Shown here: positions 1 through 11,600 of the stretch, one piece after another
Position numbering within the stretch: the stretch's first letter is position 1
Layout: each line of letters starts with the position of its first letter
Assembly: GCA_964036195.1 (NCBI GenBank)
Contig: OZ038451.1
Coordinates: 10,544,529 to 10,608,528 of the forward strand
Direction: 5' to 3'
DNA: 64,000 nucleotides
Source: Sphaerolaimus hirsutus
Taxonomy: Eukaryota > Nematoda > Chromadorea > Monhysterida > Sphaerolaimidae
Translations under genes and position numbers: made by a program
The notes under the pieces: model-generated
Seen by the model: only the letters and a program-made list of their open reading frames with translations
What the model was told of the DNA's origin: nothing
Database searches by the model: none

Positions 1-470
1 TGCGCGACGACAACTACTGTATCGAACTGCGAGCAGTGTTTTTGTAGATTTTGAAACTCGCGGGGCTTCATATGGATAATAATTCGCTCCTTCGTAGGGA
101 TAGATAGCCGAAAAAAAATGTTGGGGGGGGGGGTTCGCGGCGGCGTTACCAAAGTATATAAGAAAGAAAAGGGAAAAAATGGTTAAAAGTAGGTCACAAA
201 TCGCTAAAAATTGGCATATAAGTAAATATATATAGCACGCAAAATATTGGGGCAAAATTACTTTTAAAAACTCCAGATAGGTAGATAGCTGGACGATTTG
301 GGGGGGGGGGGATGTTCAGTTGATAGTAGCAACAATTTTGCTTCCGGGATAGATAGATAGCTGAGCGGCATTTACCATAGACAGATACCTGTCGGATTTG
401 GGGGGTAACAACCCCGCTCAACCCCCTCTACAAAACCCCTGACTGCGAGTAATTAGCTTACGGATTAATC
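1..470 (+). repeat. Q-type hAT-like repeat, intronic
   Basis: This stretch before the first exon carries the signature of a repeat that recurs in the window: blocks of GATAGATAGCTG, runs of G near one end and CCCC near the other, and an end in ACCCCTGA-like sequence. Related copies lie near 8290-8697, 16430-16670, 20048-20352, 47110-47410 and 50424-50720, all within introns. The window starts inside the element, so its left end is not visible. No coding sequence was seen here. Confidence 0.55.
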
Positions 471-507
471 AAGTACCGCATAAATGCATGAATGTACTTG
501 GTCTCAG

Positions 508-717
508 GGCACGTCCAAGCCGACGCACTACTACGTGCTGCACGACGACCACAACTTCAAGCCCGACGAGCTGCAGCAGCTGGCCTACTCGCTGTGCTTC
601 ACGTACGCGCGCTGCACCCGCGCAGTGAGCCTGCCCGCGCCCGTGTACTACGCACACCAGATCGCCGCCCACGCCAAGTACCGGCTGCAGGGCAGCGGGC
701 TCGACCCGTTCGTTTAA
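508..717 (+). CDS. Argonaute PIWI-domain C-terminal exon (partial gene)
   Basis: The exon follows a good acceptor (GTCTCAG, ending at 507) and reads [14 protein letters not shown] at its start and [13 protein letters not shown] further on. This is the C-terminal end of an Argonaute PIWI domain. Argonautes load small RNAs and bind or cleave complementary RNA. In the slicing members the last residue of the DEDH catalytic tetrad is the His of the YYAH motif, and that His is present here. The three other catalytic residues would lie upstream of the window. The open frame ends at TAA 715-717 directly before a G run. That would cut the usual Argonaute tail, so the real exon probably ends earlier (a weak GT lies at 712) and joins the exon near 2269. 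Whether it is a siRNA- or miRNA-class Argonaute cannot be decided from 68 residues. Confidence 0.85.
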   Translation, partial: GTSKPTHYYVLHDDHNFKPDELQQLAYSLCFTYARCTRAVSLPAPVYYAHQIAAHAKYRLQGSGLDPFV

Positions 718-1056
718 TTGGGGGGGGGGGGGGTTGTGGGGGTCTGGAAGTGTGTTAAGTGTGTATGTCTCATTGTAACTTGAGTTCAAACGGAATCAAC
801 TTCGATAGAAAAAGGTCTAAAAACACACCTGGATGTCAGAGAAGTGGCATCAAAGCACACTGAATGTTTCCATTCACATTTCCCAGTGCAAAAATTCATT
901 TTTCATTATTTTTTAATCAGTTTACTGATTTTTCCGGGATCGGGATCGGAGTCACAGGATCAGGATTAGGGTGTCAAAAATTTTTTTACGGAAAACAGAA
1001 AGAGACACATTTATCCTCCGGAAAGCGGAAACGGAAAGTTGAGACCCTATTGGATT
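718..1056. repeat. Fragments of TAGGGT-type elements
   Basis: The stretch starts with a G run. It contains an older element end (GTTCAAACGG near 787) and, from about 966, a short piece starting TAGGGTGTC with the TTTCCG-type core of the H family seen at 56488-57386. No exon was recognised. Confidence 0.4.
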
Positions 1057-2109
1057 TAGGGTTCAAACGGGATTGACTTTTCGGGATCGGGATTGTTTTT
1101 TTTGAGATTTCGGGATCGGGATCGGGATTGGCCGGGATTGGGGTCACGGGATCGGAATCGGGATCCGGATTGGCATTTTTTCGGGATCGGGATTGGGGTC
1201 TTGGGATAGAGATTTTGGCCAATGTTTTGGCATCCACAGTTGTTCATAAAGGTCTAAAAACACTGTTGGATGCCAGAAACGTGGCATAAAATGAACACTG
1301 GGGGTTTGCGTTCACATTTTTGCATGCAAAAACGTCGTTTTTTCACTTTTAATAATTTCCACTAATTTTTCCGGGATCGGGATCCCGGACTTTGGAGTTT
1401 CTCGGAATCGGGATCGGGATTTGAAAAGTTTCGGGATCGGGATCGGGACTGCTATGTGGGAGTGTGGAGTTATGCTCCTATAGATTGGGGCGTCTGTTTG
1501 TGCACTCGGGTCCAGTTATAGGTTTTTCGCCATATTGGATGTTTTAGGGGTCAAAGGCGTGTGTAAAAAATATCGCGTGCCTGTGTTATGAAACATTCTG
1601 CGTATGCGTGTAAAGTAGAACTGTTATGCTTGCATAATGCATATCAGCTGTTAAATCAGATCAGACTACTAGATTTAGACATATTTTATGATTAATTTCT
1701 TAATAAGACTGCTCAATTTGTTTGTTCTATATTTGTATGTACATGTCAATTTTCCATGTATTTCAAAATATGCTATCTCGGCTGTCGATTTTAGCCAACT
1801 TTGAATATGAATTTATCAAAATTTTAGATCCATTGACAGTGCGTATTCAAAAGTACATTCACTACAAACTTTAACCACGCTTGTTATGCAACCGCAACGG
1901 TTCCATTTCACACGCATACACAGAATGTTGCATAACATGGGCAAAAGCCACATTTTTCTGCACGCACCGATGAGACGCGCGATTCTGTGATGCGCGCGGC
2001 GGTCATCACGCGAAAAAAGCCAAGCTGGCATAGGAGCATAACTCCACAACGCCAAATCCCGGAATTTCACGTGATCCGGGATCGGGATCGGGATCCCGTT
2101 TGAACCCTA
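1057..2109 (+). mobile_element. hAT-like MITE, I family (GGGATC core), 8-bp TSD
   Basis: The termini are TAGGGTTCAAACGGG at 1057 and its complement ending in GAACCCTA at 2109. The flanking duplication is ATTGGATT (1049-1056 and 2110-2117). An 8-bp duplication fits the hAT superfamily. The interior is mostly degenerate repeats of GGGATCGGGATT. A second element is nested at 1454-2053. It codes for no transposase, so it is non-autonomous. Confidence 0.8.
1454..2053. mobile_element. Inverted-repeat element nested in the I-family MITE
   Basis: The ends contain GGAGTTATGCTCCTAT and its complement ATAGGAGCATAACTCC. The related I element at 5965-6376 has the uninterrupted sequence ACTGCTAAATCCC at this point, which places the insertion exactly between ACTGCT and AAATCCC. 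No clear TSD is visible and I did not classify it. Confidence 0.6.
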
Positions 2110-2268
2110 ATTGGATTGGGATTTTCCGATTTCGGAATCGGGATTGGGGCTTCGGAATCGGAATCGGGACCGCCGAATACCGAAAATAATCGGGATTCGG
2201 CATCGGGATCTCGTTTGAACCCCAATTGTAACGCATTCCAACAAGCGCACATTGCTTTGCCCTCGCAG
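2110..2268. repeat. Remainder of an outer I-family element
   Basis: GGAATCGGGATT-type repeats continue to CGTTTGAACCCC near 2225, an older I-family 3' end that encloses the younger insertion at 1057-2109. Confidence 0.5.
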
Positions 2269-2410
2269 CTCCATGTCGGACACCGTGTCGATGGCGTCGG
2301 GCGGCAGCGGCACGTCGCTCCTGACCGAGCAGCGCATAGCCGACATCCAGAGGCGCATCTGCGTCCGGTCGGACGGCCCCGGCACCGTGAACGGCATGTT
2401 CTGGCAGTGA
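2269..2410 (+). CDS. Probable last exon of the Argonaute gene
   Basis: A GC-rich open segment follows an acceptor (CCTCGCAG, ending 2268). In the frame that looks coding it starts SMSDTVSMASGG and ends PGTVNGMFWQ followed by TGA at 2408-2410. Animal Argonautes usually end in a short motif of the form M-Y/F-F/W plus one residue, which GMFWQ resembles, after a low-complexity linker. It lies 3' of the PIWI exon on the same strand with only transposon sequence between. Against this, the frame needs a phase-2 donor from the previous exon and I found no canonical GT in that phase, so an intermediate exon or a non-canonical donor is required. It could instead be a small unrelated exon. Confidence 0.42.
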
Positions 2411-2597
2411 ATCTCGCCCGCCGGCGGGGATTTTTTTCGTGGAAAAAGTACGGAAGCCGACTTTTTGATATCATGTGACTTTTGTACAGAGTTTTGATCG
2501 GATCCAAGGAAGTTTCCAGGGGGAGGGGGTGGTGGTTTATAGGAGGGTGTACTAATACGCACATCTGCCCGTTACGCACATTTGCCCGTTTTTTTAA

Positions 2598-2715
2598 CTT
2601 GACACTTTTTCAAGTGATTTTCAGATATGAGTGAAGTGAAAAAAAAGTTGCGCAATAACATAATGAACTTTTTTCACTTCACTCATATCTGAAAATCACT
2701 TGAAAAAGTGTCAAG
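2598..2715. repeat. Near-perfect 50-bp hairpin
   Basis: The left arm 2598-2649 and right arm 2666-2715 are complementary throughout, apart from a difference in A/T run length (8 against 6). The loop is about 16 bases. The arms begin CTTGACACTTTTTCAAGTG and end with its complement. The lack of mismatches suggests a recent foldback insertion. Confidence 0.85.
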
Positions 2716-2975
2716 TGAAAAACGGTGAAAAATGGCTAAACGGTCAAGTAAATATATGTGTCCACGAAATCATAATTTATTTTTATCGGCGAATCACCCT
2801 GCCCCGTGAAAACTTCCTAGATTTGTCGCCGATTGGATGGATGATTTTGGGTGTTTTTATTGTGTCAATAGTGTCAGGAGCTCTTTTACGCTGTTTCTGC
2901 TCTAGCTTTTGCATTTTTGGGTAAGAGTAACTAACACTGTAAATAAGCATTTTCAGTGCCTTCCCGAAAGTTATT

Positions 2976-3138
2976 AGGCCCACACACGCTAGTTGACATC
3001 GACACCAAATGTCAACTGGTGCCGATCCCGATTCAAAGCTTGCTGACGAGCCTACAAATGACGTTCAAATGCAATTTTTGATTTAGGAATGGAACCTGTT
3101 GACATTTGGTGTCGATGTCAACTAGCGTGTGGGGGGCC
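2976..3138. mobile_element. CTAG-type MITE, family A, TSD ATT
   Basis: The 17-bp termini end in CACACACGCTAG, followed by GTTGACATCGACACC, and the element is flanked by ATT (2973-2975 and 3139-3141). Each end also contains its own small hairpin (AGTTGACAT ... ATGTCAACT). The body is a long imperfect palindrome without coding capacity. The same family is at 3547, 9557, 11527, 15303 and 49826. Confidence 0.85.
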
Positions 3139-3546
3139 ATTGTACCTGAAAATATGCGCATTTGAATTGCGAATTTTGGGAAAATTGCAAAAAAATGAAA
3201 ATGGAAAACACAATAAAAGTATAGAAAGATTATCGGTGAGATTTCTCATTTGTTTGAAGAAGACTAATATTTTACCTGCATATTTTATCAGTATAATAGA
3301 ACCTGAGTCTTGTCAAAAAATCTATTTCAATGTAACTCTATTGGACAAAACAGATTCCTATTGTATATTCTAACCAGTTCCGAGGAATGTTGTAATTTGT
3401 AGTGTCATTTTTATGTCTCGTGCCAAGCGCATTTTATTTTGGTGATAATGTGTTTCGTTTAAATTGTCATTAGCATATAAATACGTGTATTACCATGGCG
3501 GTGTGAACGTAGGATGGCTCATATGGGGGTGTTTAGTTGGCCCATT

Positions 3547-3709
3547 GGGCCTCCACACGCTAGTTGATATCGACACCAAATGTCAACTGGTGCCGATCCC
3601 GATTCAAAGCTTGCTGACGAGCCGACGATCGACGTTCAAACGCAATCTTTGAATTGGGAACGGTACCAGTTGACATTTGGTGTCGATGTCAACTAGCGTG
3701 TGTGGGGCC
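3547..3709. mobile_element. CTAG-type MITE, family A, TSD ATT
   Basis: The termini are GGGCCTCCACACGCTAG and the complement of GGCCCCACACACGCTAG. Flanks are ATT at 3544-3546 and 3710-3712. The interior is very close to that of the copy at 2976-3138. Confidence 0.85.
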
Positions 3710-3712
3710 ATT

Positions 3713-4809
3713 TTCCCGCAAAGTGAGTGTTTTGGAGACTTGTTAGATCAAGATATTTAAGTATGAATTTTTGTAGGTAGCAAAGCATTTCTAGATGTTT
3801 GCCAGCCTATTTTCACCCATTTACTCGTATTTTCTAATGTTCGGAAAACACATCGAGTTCGATTCAATAGCTGTAAAATAGGGGCTTAGATAGCTGTAAA
3901 TTAGGATTTTTCGGGGATAGATGACAAGGAAGTTCAGAGCGGGATAGATAGGTAGTATTGGGTGGAAAGTACCCAGTCTTAACCCATTTTTCGTGCACTA
4001 CTGGTTTATGTAAATAAATAAGTAACTAACGTGAAATAACGTTTTTGTAAAGTTGTAAATTGTATTTTACAAAATTTTGTAAATTTGACTTTTTGACGAT
4101 TGTCTAAAATTAATCGCTATGCCTAACTGATTAAGGTGATATTTTACGCATTAATCGGTACTGTTAATTTTTTTGTCCACCATGTTATGATCGGACAAGT
4201 ATTGTTGCAATTTTTTCGGAATTCTAGTTGTCTTGTGTTTTGATGGCGGTACCCGACTTTGTAAAATGTCGTATTTAAAAAATTTTTTGTTATGTCATAA
4301 AAATACCACGCTATAACGCGAGAATGCCGCGCAATGTTCAGCGATAATTTATCTTTTTAATATTTTTTTTCTTCATTTTACAGGGTCTGTTGCCGCCTGG
4401 AATGCTTTTTACCCGGTTCTGTGGTTGTAATTTTCGTGTTACGTTTTCGGTGCAGGCTTGTTGAAGACGGTTTTCTATTAATTACTCTTTGCTTGCATGC
4501 TGTTGTAAATACAAATCCTTGAATAAAATTCTGCAAAACGTTTGTGGTCGAATGGCTGCCATAACAATCTTATCAGTCATCGCATGAATCAGCCGCGGGC
4601 CGCATCATATTTACTTGTCAAAGTGATGTAAAAACTGTAAAATAACAGCTAAGTATGATCTGAACAAGGTGGAGATTTCTGTCGTGTTGACACATTGAAA
4701 ATATTTACATACATGCACAAATGTATGCGTTTTCGTTTTTACATTGACCTAACAGTAAATCAACCAGTACTTGCTGGGTAAATTTACATACTAGGTCCTC
4801 GAAGGGCTC
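3713..4809. other. AT-rich intergenic stretch, nothing recognised
   Basis: No ORF resembling a known protein, no RNA gene and no clear element boundary was seen. A short GATAGATGA-like piece near 3910-3950 may be a worn Q-type repeat. Confidence 0.5.
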
Positions 4810-5586
4810 ACGCTACTAATTGACATCGAAATTCGTGTCAACTGAATTTCGATTAAATGTTATTTCAACTTTCCTAAATTAAGTGTGACACTAGGGTTGG
4901 CACTTGATTTTTTTAACTGATTTTTTAAATTCAAAATCTGATCTGGGGTAAACTGATTTTAATTTTAAAAAATCAAAAGGCAAAATTTCTGGTAGACTTG
5001 CACTAGGTATTTTGCAATTTTTCATGCACATTGCCATTGGTGGTGTTTTCATGGGTTTTGGGGTATTTTTAGTGTAAAAGCTTACATTTATTCATGTTAC
5101 CGTGTAATTATAAGCCGTGCTATGCTAGTGTAGTATATAATATGCAGCCAATGTGCTCCCACATACTTCTACAGTGTGAAACATCACTGTCAATGTATTA
5201 GCCTTCTATTATAACATTATTTAAGCACTATTCCATGCTGAACCTCACTTGAAGTCACGAACGTCCGCCAAAAGGCGATATACGTAATAAGTCTACATAA
5301 AAATGGATATTTTTTAAAGAAATCACTGCTTATAATGCTATCCCATGACTCCACAGTCATAATATGACCACAATAGACATAAAAATACATTGTCTGACAC
5401 TTAACATACACATTTTTTCTCAATACCCCCATTTCGGACGATTTAAAAAAAATCTGATTTTAATTTTTAAAAATCAAGGCGTTTAAAAAAAATTAATTTT
5501 TTTCCAACCCTATGTGACACCATAAAAAACTTTTGGTATTTTCTAGTTGACCATCGAATTGACACGAATTCGCGATGTCAACTAGG
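4810..5586. mobile_element. CTAG-type MITE, family A-like, split by a younger element
   Basis: The left end reads CACGCTACTAATTGACATCG and the right end GCGATGTCAACTAGGTAG, with internal arms of AATTCGTGTCAACT type. The interior is mostly a nested J-family element (4892-5512). It ends less than 80 bp before the VPS33A start codon. Confidence 0.6.
4892..5512. mobile_element. hAT-like MITE, J family (T/A-run core), TSD TGTGACAC
   Basis: The termini are TAGGGTTGG and CCAACCCTA, flanked by TGTGACAC at 4884-4891 and 5513-5520. The subterminal cores are runs of T and A (TTTTTTAAATTC and similar). The 8-bp duplication fits hAT. Confidence 0.8.
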
Positions 5587-5663
5587 TAGTCCGTTTAAGC
5601 CCAAACCACCCCACCCACCCCCCCCCCCAACCAATCCCAGCCAGCTCTAAGCTCCGCCCAGCC

Positions 5664-8600
5664 ATGCTCACGCCCATGGGGCACCTGATGGACGTGGTGC
5701 GCTGCGCCAACGAGCGCGCCGTGTTCGACCTGCTCGACTCGTACGACGGCACCAAGGCGCTCGTGTGGCAGCCGGAGCTGATGAAGCCGTTTGGTTTGGT
5801 CGCCAAGGCCAGCGATTTGCAGCGGCGCCAAGTGCCGCACATGTATAAGCTGGAGGTGCGTTCCTGGGGGGGACTTAACAGAGATGTCCAGAATGCCAGG
5901 GCTTTGGCGCCAAGCGCCATGGCGCTTTGGCGCTGGCGTCGGCGCCAGGAAAAATAGCGCCAAGTAGGGTTCAAACGGGATTGACTTTTCGGGATCGGGA
6001 TTGTTTTTTTGAGATTTCGGGATCGGGATTGGGGTCACGGGATCGGGATTGGCATTTTTTCGGGATCGGGATTGGGGTCTTGGGATAGAGTATTTGGCCA
6101 ATGTTCTGGCATTCACAGTTGTTCATAAAGGTCTCAAAACACTGTTGGATGCCAGAAAAGTGGCATAAAATGAACGCTAGGGGTTTGCGTTCACATTTTT
6201 GCATGCAAAAACGTCATTTTTTCACTTATGATAATTTCCTCTAATTTTTCCGGGATCGGGATCCCGGACTTTGGAGTTTCTCGAGATCGGGATTTGAAAA
6301 TTGTCGGGATCGGGATCGGGACTGCTAAATCCCGGAATTTCACGGGATCCGGGATCTGGATCCCGTTTGAACCCTAGCGCCAAGCGGCATGGCGCTTTTC
6401 GCTTTGGCGTTATGAGTGCTCCACTTGCCGCTTAAGGTAATTTTAAATCTGACTCGGTACGTTGATCGCAGTCACTTCCGTTGGGCTCTTATTATTGGGT
6501 AGGTAGGTATACGTTTTCAGCGTAAGGTGTTATTTAATTTTTTACAAATATTGGTTCGCCGTACCGTATTTGGTAACAATATCAACATCGAAAAGTCCTT
6601 CGCCACAACCGCACCGCGGGTCTGTGCCGGTGCGCATGTAGGCTCGGTGCCCGTGTGTTTCTACCCGGTGCCTATGTAGACCCGGTGCGCATGTTATTCA
6701 ACCGTACATGCGCGTCGGTCTACATGGGCACCGGGTTTATATGCATGGGGTCTACATGTGCACCATGCCCATCTACGAGTACAATGCAATGCTGTTAAAA
6801 TAGTGGTATTTTTGAAAAACGTAAACGTAAACATAAATACCTTTTCCAAATACATGGGCACCGAGTTTACATGCACGCGGAGTCCTCACCACCCATTCTC
6901 CCTCCATCAATCCCCCCCTCAGGTGGGCATGTCGGTGCCGCAGTGCAGCGTGGACCACGTGCTGTTCGTGCTGCGGCCCGAGTTGGGCGCCGGCCAGCTG
7001 CTCGTGGAGGCGGTGCAGCGCCACCTGCTGCAGCAGCGAGCGGCCAACGTCCGCCTGCACTTGGTGCTCGTGCCCGGCGCCGACGCCGTCTTCGAGCAGA
7101 TGATGGGCGATGCGGCTGATGGGAGACTTCTTTCCGCTTTCAAGTTTGTTCACTGTTTTTTTCTCCAGGAAGCAGTCCCAGTCCCTGTAAAATTCCCTGT
7201 AAAATGTCAAATGTCATGCAAAGTGTCAAAAATCATGTAAAATGCCCGGTAAAATGGCAAACACGTTTGCCATTTTGTCGGGCATTTTACATGACTTTTG
7301 ACACTTGGCGTGACATTTGACATTTCACAGCGCTTTTTAAAGGGTCTTGGACTGGTACCAGGTGCCAACCCCAAACCCTGTAAAGTGTCAAATGTCATGT
7401 AAAATGTCATGCAGTTGTCAAGTGTCAATTGTCCTGACAAATGTAAAGTAAAGTGTGAATTGTCATGCAAAGTTCAGTAATTATTTTGTTTTTGATTGAC
7501 ATTTTACATGACATTTGACACTTTACATGGTCTGGTTCAGGGACGTAGCCAGGATTTTTGAGCGGGGGGCGGATTGTATACGGAGCCCGGCGAACGGGGG
7601 GGGCGGCGCCCCCCCTAAAATTTTACCCCTGTAGTAGGGGAATGGCGCCATGGCGCCGGCGCCATTCGTTGGCGCCACGCCATGGCGCCACTGGCGTTGG
7701 CATTGGCGCCAAAACAGCAGTATATGTCTGTATTTTACAGGCATATACAGCGACATGGACACGAATTGAGTCCATTTTAACTGGTTTTGAGGCCGCGGTG
7801 ACCGGTCAGCCGAAAATGTTGTGAAGGGAAAATGCGCGCTTGCGCGCAAAAATTTTTCAAACTGTCAACAAAATCGTCTTCTGAAAGTGCCAATTCTGGC
7901 ACATTTTTTGGTCCGGCCCGGGAAGGGGGGGGCGGCCGCCCCCCCCGCCCCCCCCCCCTGGCTACATCCTTGGTCTGGTTCTGCCGCCATTGGGAGCCTC
8001 CACTTATTTGATGTACGTCGTTCTCAGAACGACGAGCGACCTGCCGTTGCGCGTGCTGCCGCTCGACAGCGACTTGGCCACGCTCGACATGGACTCCATT
8101 CTGCAGAGTTTGCTCGTGTTCGGCGACTGGTCCGTGTTGCACGCGGTCGCCCAGGCCGTGATACAAATGCAGCGACTGTTTGGCCCCGCTAAAATGTGCC
8201 ACTACAAGGGCGACTGGGCTAAGTGGGTGCGTTCGGACGGAAAGAAATTGGCCACGATTCACATTTTACCCCAGGGGTTGGCTCAATTTTAACCCTCCGA
8301 GGGTTGGCACAACGCTTCTGCGGACGGATAGATAGCTGAAAATGGGGGGGGGGTTGTCGGGTTTCAATACATTCAAGGAATGGAGAATGGAGAAAAGGGA
8401 GAAAAATGGCTACAAGTAGTTGAAAAAAGCTCAAAATTAGTATATAAGGACAAATAGTATAAAACATAGCTGATAATAGGCAGTAAGACGCATGAGCTAG
8501 TGATTTAGCTAGGTGAAGATCTATAAAATCAGCGATTTTCATAAAAAATTTGTGTATATTTTCTCAAACATCGCTCTCAATTGCTCAAAAATCCGTTTGG

Positions 8601-11600
8601 GGGGGGGGGTGGTCTCAGGAGATAGTAGTCTCCGGGATAGATAGACAGCTGAGATGGTTACCCCCTAAACCCCCTTTCCTACCCCTGTTTTGTCCCCCAA
8701 AATGTTCGTATGCCTTCTAGGTACACCGACTGGTGCAAATGGATCAGCGGCAACAAAATGATTCAGGGAGCCAGCACAAACCGCCGCCCAGCGCAGAAAA
8801 CCTGCAGCATTTGTTGATTATTGACAGAACAGTGGACTTGGTCACTCCTCTACTCACACAGCTCACTTACGAGGGGTTGATCGACGAGTTCTATGGGATT
8901 AATTACGGTTAGTGATGCGAGATTATTGCATCCATTTTGCATCTTTTGGAATCTTGCCAGATTTCACTGCTGTTGTCGGGCGCGGCTGTAAAAGTCAGCC
9001 AACGATCCTGGTTTGGTCCCTGAAAAGTTTATTTTTGTTTGTATTGGGTTTCGTTCGACGATTAAGTATGCAGGGCTTTTAACGTCTGATTGAACCAAGG
9101 ACGTAGCCAGGGGGGGGGCGGGGGGGGCGGCCGCCCCCCCCTCTTTCCCGGGCCGGATGAAAAAATGTGCCAGAAATGGCACTTCCAGAAGAGGATTTTG
9201 TCAACAGTAGAAAGAGTTTTGCGCGCAAGCGCGCATTTTCCCATCATGCAACGTATATTTTCGGCTGACCAGTCTCCGCAGCCTCAACCGCAGCCAGTGA
9301 AAATGGACTCAATTCCTGTCCATGTCGCTGTATACGCCTGTAAAATACAGGCATATACGGCTGATTTGGCGCCATGTCGTGGAGCCTACGAATGGCGCCA
9401 GCGCCATTCCCTTACTACAGGGGTAAAATTTTAGGGGGAGGCCCCCGTTCGCCGGGCTCTGTATACAATCCGCCCCCCCCCGCTCAAAAATCCTGGCTAC
9501 GTCCCTGGATTGAACCATTGGGGCGTGTAATGCAGGTGTTTTGAAGGCGCTGACATTGCGCCGCGCACACGCTAGTTAACATCGCACCAAATGTCAACTG
9601 GTGCCGATCCCGATACAAAGTTTGCTGACGAGTCAACGAACGACGTTCAAACGCAAGCTTTGAATTGGGAACGGAACCAGTTGACATTTGATGTCGATGT
9701 CAACTAGCGTGTGTGGGGCCTTTGTAACTAACCCAGCACAAAACGGTTTTATTGAACGTTAACTTCCAATTTGAAACTTCGCGAACGCTAGATAGCCACA
9801 ATGATGAAAATACATCATTGAATTTAACTCCACACTGCATTTTCCATATTTTCAGCGTCGACAAAGCTGCCCGCGTCGCCGTCGGCCAGCACGGACTCGG
9901 CGGCGAGCTCGAGCGGCACGGCGCCGAACGAGAAGAAGGGCATCAGCTTGGACAGCAGGGACGAGTTGTTCGCAGAGCTGCGCGATCTGCTGTTCAGCGC
10001 CGTCGCGACGCATTTGAGTAGGCGGATCAAGGCGCTCGCGCAATTTGAGGACGTCAGTTTTAGTGTCACTTTTTTCGTTCATGTTTTCGCTTGTTGCCGC
10101 GCGTTCGAATCTTTTCGGATGAGTTTGAATGGCGTTCGAATGTTGAAATAGCGTTTGAATTTGCGCCATCCGGTTTTCCAACTTCCGGTTTTTGGATTGC
10201 GGGTAATATTTATAAAGCGCGCGCGCTCTGACGACGCAGTGTTATTCCCGCTTTCGGCTTTTGTATGTTTTATTTGTTAAATTTATTGTTGCAATCCACT
10301 GTGACGGTCATTGTTTATTTTGACCAGACCAGAATTCCGGTGATATTTCACACTATTGGCCACATTACTCTACCGTGACCACTACTTAATTAATGATTTA
10401 CGCAATTCGAATCCATAAACAATTGTATGTACGTGGGTGTATTGCGACGTTCCCCGGTTCCCTTTGCCCGGCCGCTGTGACGCCGTGACGGCTAAGGCAC
10501 TTGTGAACGTCACCATGCCCCGCGTCACAAAACCGGAGTCTCAATTTGTGCTCGCGTAGAGCTAAAGCCATCAGTGCCATGGGATGTCGGCGCCGAGCGC
10601 CAAGATCGCAATGGCACTTTTCGCTTTTACTCTAGCACCACATTCGGAAGTTTTTAGTACGCGACTGAATGCAGTACGCAACTTGTCAACTGATATGCTG
10701 TTGAGTGAGTGTTAGTGTTCAAACGGGATCCCGATCCAGAAAATTTCCCGTCCAGCGCGGATAATGCAATCCCGTGACCTCTATCCCGATTCAGGAACTC
10801 AATCGCGATCCCGGAAAATCTGACAAGTTGAAAAGTGACTGCACCACAAAATTTGAACGGAAACCTCCGGTGTCCAATGTATACTACTTTTATGGCATCC
10901 AGGTGTCTTTTTAGACGATTTTTTTGTAACAAATCAAAGAAAAACCTCTAGAATTGACCAGAATCCCGATCCCGAAAAGTCGATCCCGTTTGAAGCCCCA
11001 ATGAGTGCATGACCATCCAACCCCCCCCCCCCCCGCAGTCTCGCCACAGTGCAACGTCGGTGCGGGAGATGGCCGACTTCGTGCGTCGTCTGCCGGCGCA
11101 CGCGCAAGCCAAAGCGGCCGCCGCGCAGCACACCACCGTGGTGGAGGGGTTGCGCGCGCGCGTCCAGGCGCCCCGCTTCATGCACACCCTCCAGTGCGAA
11201 AGGGGTGCGTTGGTAGTGGTTTGTGGATGGGAGTTGTGTTGTGGGGTGGGGCTGTTTATTTGCCAGGCGCTAAATAGTGTGCGAGCGAGGTTTGGAAAAC
11301 TCGTCGATCAACTTTGAGCCGCGAGGCACCTCTGGACTCCACCTTCCAAAATTTTGAACCAATTTGGATAGCCAACCCAAATCACCTAATTAAATTTCCA
11401 GAGCGGGGATAAAAGTTCCCCATTCCGACCCCACATATCTATCTATTTTCAGCTATATTTAGGTGTATGGCAATGACTTTTTATTTGAATGAATGGGTAA
11501 GATTTATGTTGAATGAATGTCACATAGGCGCCACACACGCTAGTTGACATCGACGCAAATGTCAACTGGTTCCGCTCCCAATTACAAGCTTGCTGGCGAG

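Noticed and set aside
6600-6870. CCGGTGC/GTCTACATG repeats as a regulatory site
   Set aside because: They are short degenerate repeats in VPS33A intron 1 with no recognisable site; no support for a function.
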